Below are positions 23,100 to 33,858 of a stretch of 64,000 nucleotides of DNA, in pieces. A model generated the notes under the pieces. The model was not told the DNA's origin. It made no database searches and saw only the letters and a program-made list of their open reading frames with translations. The translations under genes and the position numbers were made by a program. Source of the DNA: Dactylorhiza incarnata (Eukaryota; Streptophyta; Magnoliopsida; Asparagales; Orchidaceae); NCBI GenBank assembly GCA_033032865.1, contig JAWHQI010000005.1, positions 7,340,001 to 7,404,000 on the forward strand. Reading direction: 5' to 3'. Numbering within the stretch: the stretch's first letter is position 1; each line of letters begins with the position of its first letter.

Positions 23100-24560
23100 C
23101 TAATGAATAAGAGATTTAGGTATCCAAAGAGGACCGGGAGTGACGGTTCCTTTGGGTACCCAAATACATCGTTTTTTCTTTTGGGGAGATAAGATTGAAT
23201 GGGCCCTTTTGATTTGAGTTTGTGTTTCATCTTTAACTTTGGGTCTCCATTCAAACTGTGGTTTAATATTATTCTTATGAGTCAAATTTCCATTGTGATA
23301 ATTTTTATCTTTAGGATTATAGTTATAGAAAGCATTTTTCATAGGAAATTTGTGAAGTGTTATGTTTGGAGAAGTTTGATGTTGTACATGATAATAATGA
23401 TTGTATTTTGAAACTTTATTTTCAATCCTCATATTTTGTGAAATCAAATTTGACTTGCTCTTAGAGTTTGCTTGTTCTTGAGAATTTTTCTTTATGATTT
23501 CCTTAAGCAAGTTAATTTTAGTTTCTAATTCATTGTTTTTAAGTTTCAAATTATGTCTAGCTTTATTATAATTGATTGTGCTATTTTTAAGAGTGGAAAC
23601 AATTGAATCAATATGATCTTGATAGTTGTTTCTATATTCATCAAATGTTTCATCCATCTCTTTAATTTCAATTTTATATTCTTTACACTTAGCACAATCA
23701 TTTATCAAAGATGAATTTTCTAAACATAATTTTTCATTTTGTTCTTTTATAAAAATAATTTCTTTTTCAAGTTCCTTAAGTTTTTCCTTAAAGTTATTAC
23801 AATCAAAACAAGGTTTTGTGTTTTCAAGTAAAAGACAAGATGTTGAAACTACATGACAATTTGATTCTAAATTCACATTAGCTTTTAATCTCTTATTTTC
23901 TAAATGTAAATTTTTAATAGTGATTTTCAGTTTCTTGATCTTACGTTTAGCAGTTTTTAGTATATTGAAACTAGAAATGGAAGTTATCACACAAGAAGAA
24001 GATTTAGTTTTCCTTACAGCGCTATTGGAGGAGGCAGATTGTGAACATGCAATTCCTTCGTCATCTTTTAGTTCTTCCTCCATTATGGATGGGTTTTCAT
24101 CTTCTTTTTCTCTTGATGTATTGTTCTCCTTTTCTATTTCAATTTTCTCCATTGCTTCGCTCTGAGAGAGATCTTCTTGAATGATTATGGATGCTTGTAC
24201 GTTCTTTTCCTCCTGTGTTTGTTCCACACCTGCGAGAGGAAGATCATACATTTCTTCAAGAAAGCGCCATATTTTGTATGCACTAGGAAAGCAATATACA
24301 AATTTGAAAACTTCATTAGATAGTGCACAAAATAAATAATGTTTGGCTTTGGCATTTAGCTGACGTTCCTTTTTATTCGACTCATTCGTACGTCTTATAA
24401 TTGCTAAGTTCCATACTTCGATGTCTAAAGTTTTAATAAATTTTTCCTTTAATAATTTCCACCCTTTATAATTTTTCCCTTCGAATAAAGGTGGTTTAGG
24501 AGATTTTTCTTCTTCATAAAAATTTACCCCACTAGTAGAAGCGAGATCATGAGACGCCAT
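23100..24560 (-). CDS. gag: E3 gag protein, copia type, intact
   Basis: 486 codons, open from ATG to stop. The start lies 36 bases inside the primer site, and the same ATG context occurs in E2 and E4. Residues 20-110 form the UBN2/DUF4219-type copia gag domain (PPLFEGKNYKGWK, AYKIWRFLEEMYDLP). About 115-200 is acidic, and about 200-380 is coiled-coil with pairs CFDCNN and CAKCKE. The C-terminus is basic and Asn/His-rich and ends with IWVPKGTVTPGPLWIPK. There is no CCHC knuckle, protease or other pol domain. It should assemble particles around the element RNA, with RT and integrase supplied in trans (inference). The broken copies in E2 and E4 align along their length. It is the only undamaged element protein in the window. 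Confidence 0.88.
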   Translation of the reverse strand: MASHDLASTSGVNFYEEEKSPKPPLFEGKNYKGWKLLKEKFIKTLDIEVWNLAIIRRTNESNKKERQLNAKAKHYLFCALSNEVFKFVYCFPSAYKIWRFLEEMYDLPLAGVEQTQEEKNVQASIIIQEDLSQSEAMEKIEIEKENNTSREKEDENPSIMEEELKDDEGIACSQSASSNSAVRKTKSSSCVITSISSFNILKTAKRKIKKLKITIKNLHLENKRLKANVNLESNCHVVSTSCLLLENTKPCFDCNNFKEKLKELEKEIIFIKEQNEKLCLENSSLINDCAKCKEYKIEIKEMDETFDEYRNNYQDHIDSIVSTLKNSTINYNKARHNLKLKNNELETKINLLKEIIKKNSQEQANSKSKSNLISQNMRIENKVSKYNHYYHVQHQTSPNITLHKFPMKNAFYNYNPKDKNYHNGNLTHKNNIKPQFEWRPKVKDETQTQIKRAHSILSPQKKKRCIWVPKGTVTPGPLWIPKSLIH

Positions 24561-24596
24561 TATTCCCGGTTGTTAAGCCGATTGGAATAAAACCTA

Positions 24597-24608
24597 GCTC
24601 TGATACCA
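24597..24608 (-). other. E3 primer-binding site (initiator tRNA-Met)
   Basis: Minus-strand TGGTATCAGAGC, two bases from the LTR edge at 24611. Confidence 0.9.
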
Positions 24609-24610
24609 CT

Positions 24611-25744
24611 TGTTGGATCGGTAGGCGCCCTTAGAGAGGGGGTGAATAAGGGTTTTAAAGATTTTATAGTTATTTTGAATATTTTAGAAAAAGCTTTGAA
24701 TATGATAATAAAGAAGATCAAGACTAATCAAATAAAGTAAAAATAGAGACATGATTTTATTAACTTGAGAAACATGATTACAAAATTTGATCTCTTATGA
24801 AAGCTAGAAATCAAAGCTAAATAGAAAAGAAACCTTTTGGTTTTCTATCCCGACTCGCTTCCCCACGAACCGGTGGCCCTAGCCTTATCCTCCCCGGATT
24901 CGGCCTCAAGGCGCTCTAACCAATCCCTCCCCGGATGTGGCCTCGAGCCCCCCTAGACCTAGCCTAGATCTAGTCTCCAACACGAGGCGATTTTCCCCCT
25001 AAGTCCTACCCAGACCTAGTCGCCAACACGAGGCGATTTCACTAATCGTTTACAAAGAGGAATATGAAATAACAATAAGGAAATAAGAACTCCCTCAAGA
25101 TGGACTTCTGAAGTTGGAGACGAAGATCCTCCGTTGAATAAGCGTTGTAGAAGCGGACTTTGATCTGATCCGGCGTGACGAGATTCTCCTTCAGAAGTTT
25201 TGCAGAGCTTCGCTAGCACATCAACTTTCGGCCAAGATAGCCTCTAGAATTCTGGCACTCAATATATCTCTCTGATGTGTATCTGAAATGAGAGGACTTG
25301 GGTCCTTTTTATAGACTAGCGCTAGCGCCTGCGCTAGCCACTACCGCCGGCGCTATCTCATATTAGGAGAGTTTTTGCGCGGCAGAATCTTCAATCCGAG
25401 GCAACAATTCCACCATGCCTTCTGTGCATCGAGCTAGCGCCGGTGCTATCCACTATCACCTGCGCTATCTCAAATTAGGAGACTTTTTGCGCGGCAAAAA
25501 CTTCAATCTGAGGCAACAATTCCAGCATGCCTTCTGTGCATCGAGCTAGCGCTGGCGCTATCCACTATCGCCTGCGCTAGTGATCAGTTTGGAGTTGATG
25601 GCTCAATTTCGGGGGCAACCACCATATGTAAACCTTGAGTCATTTTGACCTGTTATCCTGCACACTTAGATCACACAAGATTAAATACACACATAGGATT
25701 TGTTATTCTCAAACCTAGGAGATGCGGAAGACCGTGTTCCAACA
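24611..25744 (-). repeat. E3 5' LTR
   Basis: 1134 bp. Palindromic array at about 25316-25585, and minus-strand TATA box GTCTATAAAAAGG at about 25304-25316. The outer edge TTCCAACA is followed by the TSD TTTTG. Confidence 0.94.
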
Positions 25745-26583
25745 TTTTGCAGTCCGTACTCGGGCGATTTCCATCCTTGGACGCCTCCACTTCATCTCCT
25801 ACGCAAGGGGAAGTCCTTTCCAACCATTACAAGCATTTCTCCATTGTCCGGGAGCATTCTCCACCATTCGTAAGTCCTCAAGCAGCTATTTTCCACTCCA
25901 GTCCGGTGAGAAGAAGAGGAATCCTGAGGTAGCAGACGACGGAACCACGTAGAGAGATCGTGACAGTTTCTCTACACCGGAAGCACAGTCCGCCCGAGTC
26001 CGGAGGTAGCTTGACAAACTACCATTCCGGCCGTGAACGGCCGCTAGTCTTCATCCATTGGTTATCTCTTTCCTCTCTCCTTCGTTGTAATCTTTGAATC
26101 TTTTAAACTTGAATCTCATGATATTTGGTTTAAATGAAATGAATGTTTCTCCTCTTCTCATCATTACTTGCTTGTGAATCGCTTCGCCTCCACTCATCCA
26201 CTCACTCACTCACGCACTCAAGGTGTTCGATACGCGTTAGCAAGAGCTAACGGCGTTTGTGAAGAGGTGTTTGTGACCCTCACCTTCCCGCACTAGAGCA
26301 CGCTCCATCCGCCTCACGAAGCACGGCATCGCGGCCGTTGCATCCATCTCGCCTTGCGAAGCGGTGCTTTCGACCCGTATTTCCTTCATTGTTGTTAAGG
26401 GTAGGAAAACCCAACCAAAACCCCCTTTTTGTGTGTTTGTTTACGCTTGTGTAACAATAGTCACACAACACAATTCGTTTACCCAACCTGCATTCCTCAA
26501 GAGACCGACACTCGGGGATCCTATTCCCAAACTTTATTACTTGCGCGACCGGTGCACTTGCCGAAATTATCGCATCAAGTTTT

Positions 26584-26601
26584 TGGCGCCGTTGCCGGGG
26601 A
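26584..26601 (+). other. E5 primer-binding site (tRNA-Asp)
   Basis: TGGCGCCGTTGCCGGGGA, complementary to the 3' end of plant tRNA-Asp; usual for Athila elements. It lies six bases after the LTR end at 26577. Confidence 0.92.
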
Positions 26602-26723
26602 ATGTTCAGGCGTGTAACGTCTTGAGTGTGAGCTTTTGTTACAAGAGCAGTTGTTTTTGATCCCCTTTGTTTTTGTTTTTCTTTTTGTTGTGACTGTGCA
26701 GGCAGAGACAAGCCGCGGGGGAA

Positions 26724-29048
26724 TTGGTACCCTTTGATCCAGAGATCGAACGGACCGCTCACGCACGAAGGTGCGCAGCAGCCGTACAGGCGGCAATGGG
26801 TGACAACATAGACCCAAACAATGCTGACCCAAGAGTGCCCGATGTGGGGCAGCACCAACCTGGAGATGAGCAAGAGGTAGTGAGGCCTCGACCCAGAACG
26901 ATGAGAGATTATACCACTCCGACAGCTGGGAGTGTGTATCCGGGATTTGGTCCCAACATTATGAACAACCAGTTTGAGATCAAACCTGTGATCTTGAACA
27001 TCATCCGGAACAATGCTCAGTTCTCTGGGATGGCCAGTGAAGATCCGCACCTGCACCTGGCTGAGTTTTCTAATATCCGCGGAACTTTCCTCTACGCTGG
27101 GATTCCTGATGACATAGTCAAGCTGCGACTGTTCCCATTCTCGCTTCGCGACAAGGCCAAGGTGTGGCTTCATTCTATTCCTCCGGGGACCGCTGCGACT
27201 TGAAATGTTCTCGCATCCAAGTTCCTAGCCAAATTTCACCCCGTCGATAAAATTGTAAGTCTGCGGCGGGAGATCGCCACCTTTCGCCAAGCCGATCAAG
27301 AAACCCTTGCCGAGGCGTGGGAACGTCTTAATGATCTTCTCCGCCGTTGCCCGAACCACGAGCTCCAACCGTGGAATGTGGTAGAGACATTTTACTTTGC
27401 GATCGAGCCCAACTACAGGGCAATGATCGATGCTGCCGCGGGTGGTACTCTGATGAACCACACTCCATAGGAGTCCCTTCGGATTCTGCGCGACACCGCC
27501 TCCCACAGTATATTCTGGACTGCCGGGAGAAGTGCACCAAGGAACGCCCGCGGTCTCTTTGTGGTCGACTCACTTCCTCCTACACCCGCGCCTGCTGCTG
27601 TCATCACGTGCGAAGGATGTGGAGGCGGCGGCCACCACGCATACGAATGTTCAGGGAACAATGTATCAGGTGACTTCGCGCACTTATCCTTGAATGAATC
27701 TGTTAATTTTGTAGGAAATCAGTCTAAGGGGGTGCCATTTAATAATGCTTATCATCCGGGAGTGAGAAGTCACCCGAACTTCTCATGGAACCCAAACACG
27801 CATGGCCAACGATGGGCACCGGGGCAGCATCAAAACGATGTTTACGCCTCCGGGAGCCAACCGCGGCCACCACACCCGGATTATAACCAAGGCCCTCCAG
27901 CCCAAAAAAAGTGTAATCTGGAGGAGATGATGGAAAAATTTATGCAAGCGGCTACCTCAAATATGGTGAACCAAACCGCATCCATGCGGAACTTGGAAAC
28001 GCAGCTGGGCCAATTGGCCCAAGTGCTAACCGAGCGGTCGCATGGGACCCTTCCTAGCAACACTGAAAAGAACCCAATAGATCAAGGGAAGAGTCTCGGC
28101 GATGTGGTAGAGGCTGATCCAAGTGAGTTAGTGATTTCCTATTCCATCAATAATATTGAAACGAAAGCTTTGTGCGACTCCGGCTCCTCCCGCAACGTCA
28201 TTGCGTTGCAAGACGTTGCTAAATTGCAACTTGAGATGAGCACGGAGGATCGGAAATCCCTTATGCTTGCTAATGGGACCGTTATATAATCTGAGGGGGA
28301 AGTGAAAAATGTAGAAGTGATAGTTGAGGGGACGATTGTGGTTGCTGATTTTCAGGTGTTGGGACCCCAGGAAAATCACTCTATCCCTATCTTGGGCGTG
28401 CCGTTCTTGAAAGAGAGCGGTGCCACCCTTGACTTCGCTACGGGGTGTGTCTTCCTACCCAATATGGTGCCGCAGCCCACTGGCCCCAAAGCTATAACTG
28501 AAACATCCACTCCTCCCCCTCTCTTTATTTTTGATGAATCTCTGAGTTGTGCAGGAAATGAAGAAGAAAAAGAACCAATTAAAGGAGAAAAGGAGGAGCA
28601 CCAGTCCAGTGAGGAAGAAGTAGATCTTCGGAGAGAATTTGATTCCGAGACAGAGGAAGATTGCATTTCTAAAAATATTGACTTGAATTTAGTTCGCGAC
28701 ACTGTCCCATTATCTTCTTGTTTTGATTCTTGTAATAAACAATTTAAGCGCTCCATCTCTTGGGCTGATCTGGTAGTCACCGCGACGCCGAAAGTGACGC
28801 CACCCTCCACCAAGGTGGAAAAATCTGAAAACTTTCAACGTTGGCAGTCCCCGACTGTCACTAAACTTAAACAGGAGAAACTTCTGCACGACGCTCGCGC
28901 TGCCGTTCTCCGTGGCAAGAGGGTGGAGGTTAGGGGAACACTGGGTGACACCAGTGTTGCCCTAAAGCCTTCACCTCCCGCCTACGAGCTACGGGAGACG
29001 CGCACCATAAGAGCGCCTATAGCTGATTTGTGTTGGTTGAATTTGTGA
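26724..29048 (+). pseudogene. gag-pro: E5 gag-protease, Athila type, three nonsense codons
   Basis: One reading frame across the whole span, stopped only by TGA at about 27201-27203, TAG at about 27468-27470 and TAA at 28287-28289. First ATG is 26796, but the conserved LVPFDPEIERTA segment starts upstream at 26724. Gag core: FEIKPVILNIIRNNAQFSG, then LRLFPFSLRDKAKVWL, typical of Athila. A degenerate zinc knuckle (CEGCGGGGHHAYEC) follows. Protease has CDSGSSRNVI and, after the third stop, the later ILGVPFL segment. The acidic tail ends at 29048. RT, RNase H and integrase are missing. A 297-codon frame on the opposite strand (26280-27173) is a shadow. Confidence 0.9.
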
Positions 29049-30817
29049 AACTGCTTCTGTGAACTTCTCCTTTAATTTCTGCACTCTTTAAACAATCATA
29101 ATATAGGTATTTGGTCCAGCTTAAGGACATAAAACAAAAGCGCTGCTGGGAGACAACCCAGATTTCCTGATTTTATTTTTTTTCTAACATGTTTAGTTCA
29201 GTTTTTATTTGTTTTTGCTGTTTTTAGTTTTGTACTTGCAGGTGTGTTGTGTTCTTTGGTGCGGATGCTGCGGACTGCTCATTATCTTAATCGCCAATCG
29301 TCTGGTATGCTCAATTCTGAGCATTGGGTAACACTTCTTCCCCCCTAGCTTCCAATTTCTGTGATGTAATGTTTAAATTAAGTCTGGGGGAGAGCATGTG
29401 TTATCCACTATGCGCACGAGTTTGCACCACATGCTAGACGTGTTTTAAATCTTTTTATTGTCATTATCATTATCCCACGCTTTCTACACCACTTCACCCA
29501 CATGAGCGCGCGCTTTCCTATTTGTGTTGTGTCCAAATAAACTATTTTGGTTAGGAATGTGAAATAGGATGTTAGCTTAGGAATTACTATTTGGAGTGCG
29601 ATGTTGACTCGAGCAGTATTCTAGTCACTTCGCATGCTATGGTAGAATTTGAGTAGAACCAGATTGTCTCTATGCAGCTAATTTATGTTTAGTATGTTTG
29701 CGTAGTTTTAGATTTGTTATACTCAAATGGTGAATGTGAACAAAATTGACGATAACCCGGTGTTGTGTGTGTACGAGCATTAGTCGTGTGTTGCTTGAGT
29801 CGGGAGATAAGTTTACCTTTCTCGTGGGCTAAGAACTTGCCCCAAGCGACTCTCGAAGCATGGGCGAGAGCGACTCGTCGAGTCAAACGTGATGTAGGCC
29901 ACCGTTTGGCTAGTTTGAGCCTTGTCGTTCCATGTCCTTTTCGCTCACCCTTGCAAGCCAAAATTGTGCCTACCACTCTTTTGTTCAGCTCCTCTTCATC
30001 CACCAAAGCCCGAAGCTTTATCCTACGCCCGCAACCAAATTGCTGTTTAACTGCGCTCATGATTCTTGATTTGTTGTGATTTTTGGAATCTTTGTGATGT
30101 GATGAAGAAAAAACACGTTTTATTTTGCTGAATTTGAACCAACCGGAGGATAAGTAAAAGAAGAAAAGTATATTGTTAAAAAAAAAATCTGAAAAAGAAA
30201 TATGTCATAAAGAAATCCTTCCGAGCTAAATAGAAAATCTGTTGGTAATTGTGAAGTAGTCCGTGTGCACACCTAATTTTCATGATAAGTCTGGGGGTGT
30301 GTCACACGAGCATTGTTTTTGGTTTTGTGTGGTGCAGCGTTCCGTTAGCTCACCTGGGTTGCGTAGCCATCGTGTTTAAATTTGAATATCATACCGCAAC
30401 CTAAGCCCCAATATAATCCTAAAAGCCCTATTGATTTGACTTGTGAGTTTGCTAACGCCGTGGAGAGAGTGTGACCGGGCGAGCGTATGGTTCACGACGT
30501 TGATGGATTTCAGCGGAGTTATTCCTAAACCCCGACCTTGTGCAACACCCGCCTTAGTGTATTGTTACTTTCACACCGGGCATGATTGTTCGAATTCTTC
30601 ATAATTCACCAACTGAGTATAACTAAATCTCTACTTACGCTCTAATACTTTCGTAAATTAGTTAGCATAGTTAGAATCTCTTTTTACTAAATTTCTAATT
30701 GCATGCTTTTGTTACTTCGCATTGTACTCCTTTGTGTAATTTTCTTTGTTAACCACCATTTTCACACTCCGCCGAATTCGTTTGCTCGGGACGCGCAAAC
30801 AGGTAAGTCTGGGGGTG
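29049..30817 (+). other. E5 3' non-coding region with repeated polypurine tracts
   Basis: No supportable gene. At 29139-29162 lies GCGCTGCTGGGAGACAACCC, a motif usually found just after integrase in Athila elements. The words TAAGTCTGGGGG occur at 29379, 30286 and 30804; the last two are identical over 16 bases, and the last abuts the 3' LTR as the true polypurine tract. Frames at 29689-30079 on both strands are not credible genes. Confidence 0.7.
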
Positions 30818-32241
30818 TGATGAGTCCCAATTATATACACATTTTTGGACTCATCTGGGCCGATTTTCTAGTCGTTGCACTTCACTTTAGACATGTTTTC
30901 ATTCCTATTTAATACTCCATGCTAAGTGCACTTCTAGGCCCGTTTTGGTGTTATTTCTTGTTCATCTTCGTTACTAGTTTTCATGCAGTGTTAAGTGCCA
31001 CCTTCAGTGGCTAGACTGGTGTTGTATGCTGGAACAGGAGTCGTGCAGGTGTTCCCGGTACAATTCTGTACAGGAACACTGTGCACGATCATTGGCTCTA
31101 TCGCGCACGACCACTGGTCGTGCGCCACTGATCGTGCGCACTTAACGCCCATTTTATGAGTTCTGTCTGGCTTATCGCACGACCATTTATGATAGTGCGC
31201 ACGACCACTGGTCGTGCGTCACTGGTCGTGCGAACATGTATTTTATAAATTTCTTTCATTTCAGGCGCCGTCCAGGCAGCGCGCACAATCGCAGAATTCC
31301 AGTGCGCACGACCACTGGTCGTGCGCCAATGACCGTGCGTAGTATTTAGTCCAGCGCCTATATATTGCTTGTTCCGATTTTAGGGCGGGATCGAGCCGCC
31401 GGGAGCGCGTTTTGCAGTCCGTACTCGGGCGATTTCCATCCTTGGACGCCTCCACTTCATCTCCTACGCAAGGGGAAGTCCTTTCCAACCATTACAAGCA
31501 TTTCTCCATTGTCCGGGAGCATTCTCCACCATCCGTAAGTCCTCAAGCAGCTATTTTCCACTCCAGTCTGGTGAGAAGAAGAGGAATCCTGAGGTAGAAG
31601 ACGACGGAACCACGTAGAGAGATCGTGACAGTTTCTCTACACCGGAAGCACAGTCCGCCCGAGTCCGGAGGTAGCTTGACAAACTACCATTCCGGCCGTG
31701 AACGTCGCTAGTCTTCATCCATTGGTTATCTCTTTCCTCTCTCCTTCGTTGTAATCTTTGAAACTTTTAAACTTGAATCTCATGATATTTGGTTTAAATG
31801 AAATGAATGTTTCTCCTCTTCTCATCATTACTTGCTTGTGAATCGCTTCGCCTCCACTCATCCACTCACTCACTCACGCACTCAAGGTGTTCGATATGCG
31901 TTAGCAAGAGCTAACGGCATTTGTGAAGAGGTGTTTGCGACCCTCACCTTCCCGCACTAGAGCACGCTCCATCCGCCTCACGAAGCACGGCATCGCGGTC
32001 GTTGCATCCATCTCGCCTTGCGAAGCGGTGCTTTCGACCCGTATTTCCTTCATTGTTGTTAAGGGTAGGAAAACCCAACCAAAACCCCCTTTTTGTGTGT
32101 TTGTTTACGCTTGTGTAACAATAGTCACACAACACGATTCATTTACCCAACCTGCATTCCTCAAGAGACCGACACTCGGGGATCCTATTCCCAAACTTTA
32201 TTACTTGCGCGACCCGTGCACTTGCCGAAATTATCGCATCA
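30818..32241 (+). repeat. E5 3' LTR
   Basis: 1424 bp uninterrupted copy of the 5' LTR; shows the empty E3 site. Starts TGATGAGTCCC, ends CGCATCA; followed by TSD AGAAG. Confidence 0.95.
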
Positions 32242-33735
32242 AGAAGCTGAGGCTCTCCTGAGGGCTGTGAGAGCCGGCGGGATACCCTCCACGACCAAGG
32301 TCCCGCTTGGATGAATCGGCCACCTCCCGCTCCGTCGCCAAAAACCAAGAAGGCGAAGGCGGCTTGCCGAACCGGGGATGGCTCCGTGCTGCTGGACTCC
32401 TCCCCGGATAGCCGTCTCAATGAGAAGGTATGAGCTACCCCTCTAACTTAATAAGTTTGCATGTGATTCATGTCTACTCGTAGGATGCACTGTCGAACGA
32501 GGACGCTGGCGAGCCTGCTGGTGGGTCTCGCAAAAGTTCGCCGGCGGATACAAATCTTGCTTGGAAAAATGTCGTAGGTACGTCCTTAATCTCGCATGCC
32601 AGCTCTCCTTTTGTCAACTTTCTGACCTTCATTCCCTGCTTCGTATAGCCTCTCCCCGTGAGTCCCCGGCTCGCCAGGCACTGCGGCCTCCATCTCCACC
32701 TCCTCCCATCAAAACTATAGATAAGCCAGGGTTCCGACTTCTGACGAGCGAGGAGACCGACGGCTCCGTGCCGCCAAAGGTCCCTCCGACCAACAACGAA
32801 GTCTGCCCTCCTGGCCTGGGTAAATCTCTCTATCCCCACTACAGCAACGTGTTCCAGGGCCGCCCCTCGACTTCTCGCCCCCCTCTGGGTAAGCATTCTG
32901 ACGACTCCCTGCCCTGCGCGAACTCAAGCGCGCCATCTAACCTCTTCGTAATACTTCACAGAGAATCCTGAAAATCCGCCCACCGATTCCGAGTTGGGCG
33001 ACGACGAGATGTCCCCCTTTCCTGACCAGGTGGAAGAATTCTTAGGGGATCCGCGAGATCCTGAGACAATGAAACAATGAGCCGCAGAGTTGTTGAGGAA
33101 GCACGGTCGGATGCTGATGGACCTCAATATGCAGGCGAGGCGGGACAGAGAAGCCGCCTAGGACAGGCATGCCGTCCTGATGGAAGAGTGCGTGAGGCTC
33201 CGGGCCGTGAGACAACGCGATCACGATGAGAACGTCACGACGCCGGAGGTGCATATAGCAAGGATGAGGGATTATGCCTTCCTCATAGACCGGGAGGGCC
33301 GCGCGACCGAGGATTACTATAACTCCAGGGTACCGCCGCGGTCCGGGTCGCAAGGTGGGGGCAGGTGAAAATGGTTACCCCATGATCCTCGCTAACTTTT
33401 GTGTTGTTGCGAACTCTTATTACTGGTCAATGAGTGCCGCTATTCTGAACAATTTCGCGTTAGCTTGCGACCCGTATATTTGCCATTCATATATTGGCTT
33501 TATTTCGTTTATAATAGTTATTACTATCTTTTCATTAGTTCTCGCTCACTGTTAATAAGTCTGCTTCATTCTCATGGTGTTGTGCTAGCGAGGACCCTCT
33601 GTTCTCGCTAAATGTATCTCGCAAAAATGTTGCTTGTACCAACCCCGCAGATCTTTCTCGCGCGCGGCCGTGATGTGATGTTTTGGCTAATCGCGCCCAC
33701 CGGCGCTTGGGCTTCTTCCCGCCCTTTTACTTTTG

Positions 33736-33746
33736 CTATAAATAGG
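33736..33746 (+). promoter_or_regulatory. TATA box of antisense gene B in E6
   Basis: CTATAAATAGG, 113 bp upstream of the ATG at 33859; a pyrimidine-rich leader follows. Confidence 0.55.
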
Positions 33747-33858
33747 CTGCTATAGCTGAGTCAACCACCGCATTTACTATCAACCTTCTTCCTCCTCCGC
33801 TTCAGAGCTCTCGCTCCCTCCCGCTCTCGTTCTGCTTCATTTCTCGCAGGTTATTGCA

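Larger units (their letters stand above)
17765..25744 (-). mobile_element. E3: gag-only copia (SIRE-like) element with intact gag
   Basis: 5' LTR 24611-25744 and 3' LTR 17765-18898, both 1134 bp and differing at few sites. Perfect duplication TTTTG at 17760-17764 and 25745-25749. Termini TGTTGGA/TCCAACA. One intact 486-codon gag and no pol. Close relative of E2, more distant from E4. As the innermost insertion with similar LTRs and an open gag, it is among the youngest here. Confidence 0.95.
17168..26577 (+). repeat. E5 5' LTR, split by E3
   Basis: Pieces 17168-17764 and 25745-26577 total 1425 bp after removing E3 and one TSD copy; the 3' LTR is 1424 bp. The intact 3' LTR shows the empty site at about 31411-31415. 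U3 has three copies of a 22-23-bp palindrome ending before a TATA box at 17707-17716. Confidence 0.94.
17168..32241 (+). mobile_element. E5: Athila-like Ty3/gypsy element lacking pol
   Basis: 5' LTR 17168-26577 (split by E3) and 3' LTR 30818-32241. Perfect duplication AGAAG at 17163-17167 and 32242-32246. LTRs start TGATGAGTCCC and end CGCATCA. Primer site matches tRNA-Asp. Gag plus protease only; no RT, RNase H or integrase, yet the conserved post-pol motif is present. Non-autonomous and inserted in antisense gene A of E6. Confidence 0.93.
17149..33368 (+). pseudogene. Antisense gene A of E6, split by E5 and introns
   Basis: Plus-strand gene-like region antisense to E6 pol. A start at 17149 (MPLSEE) is cut by E5 after 17167 and resumes at 32247. 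Plausible introns with GT...AG ends lie at 32428-32483 and 32578-32648. Later exon-like stretches run to about 33368, ending VPPRSGSQGGGR. Residue content is Pro/Ser/charged, then an Arg/Glu-rich helical tail. Stops at 32312, about 33078 and about 33160, and a frame change near 32311, show it is dead. No domain recognised. Extra antisense ORFs are known in Tat-lineage elements such as Grande; that this is one is inference. Confidence 0.45.

Noticed and set aside
26280..27173. 297-codon open frame on the minus strand
   Set aside because: It lies antisense to the E5 LTR end and conserved gag start; the gag frame has family motifs, this one has none.
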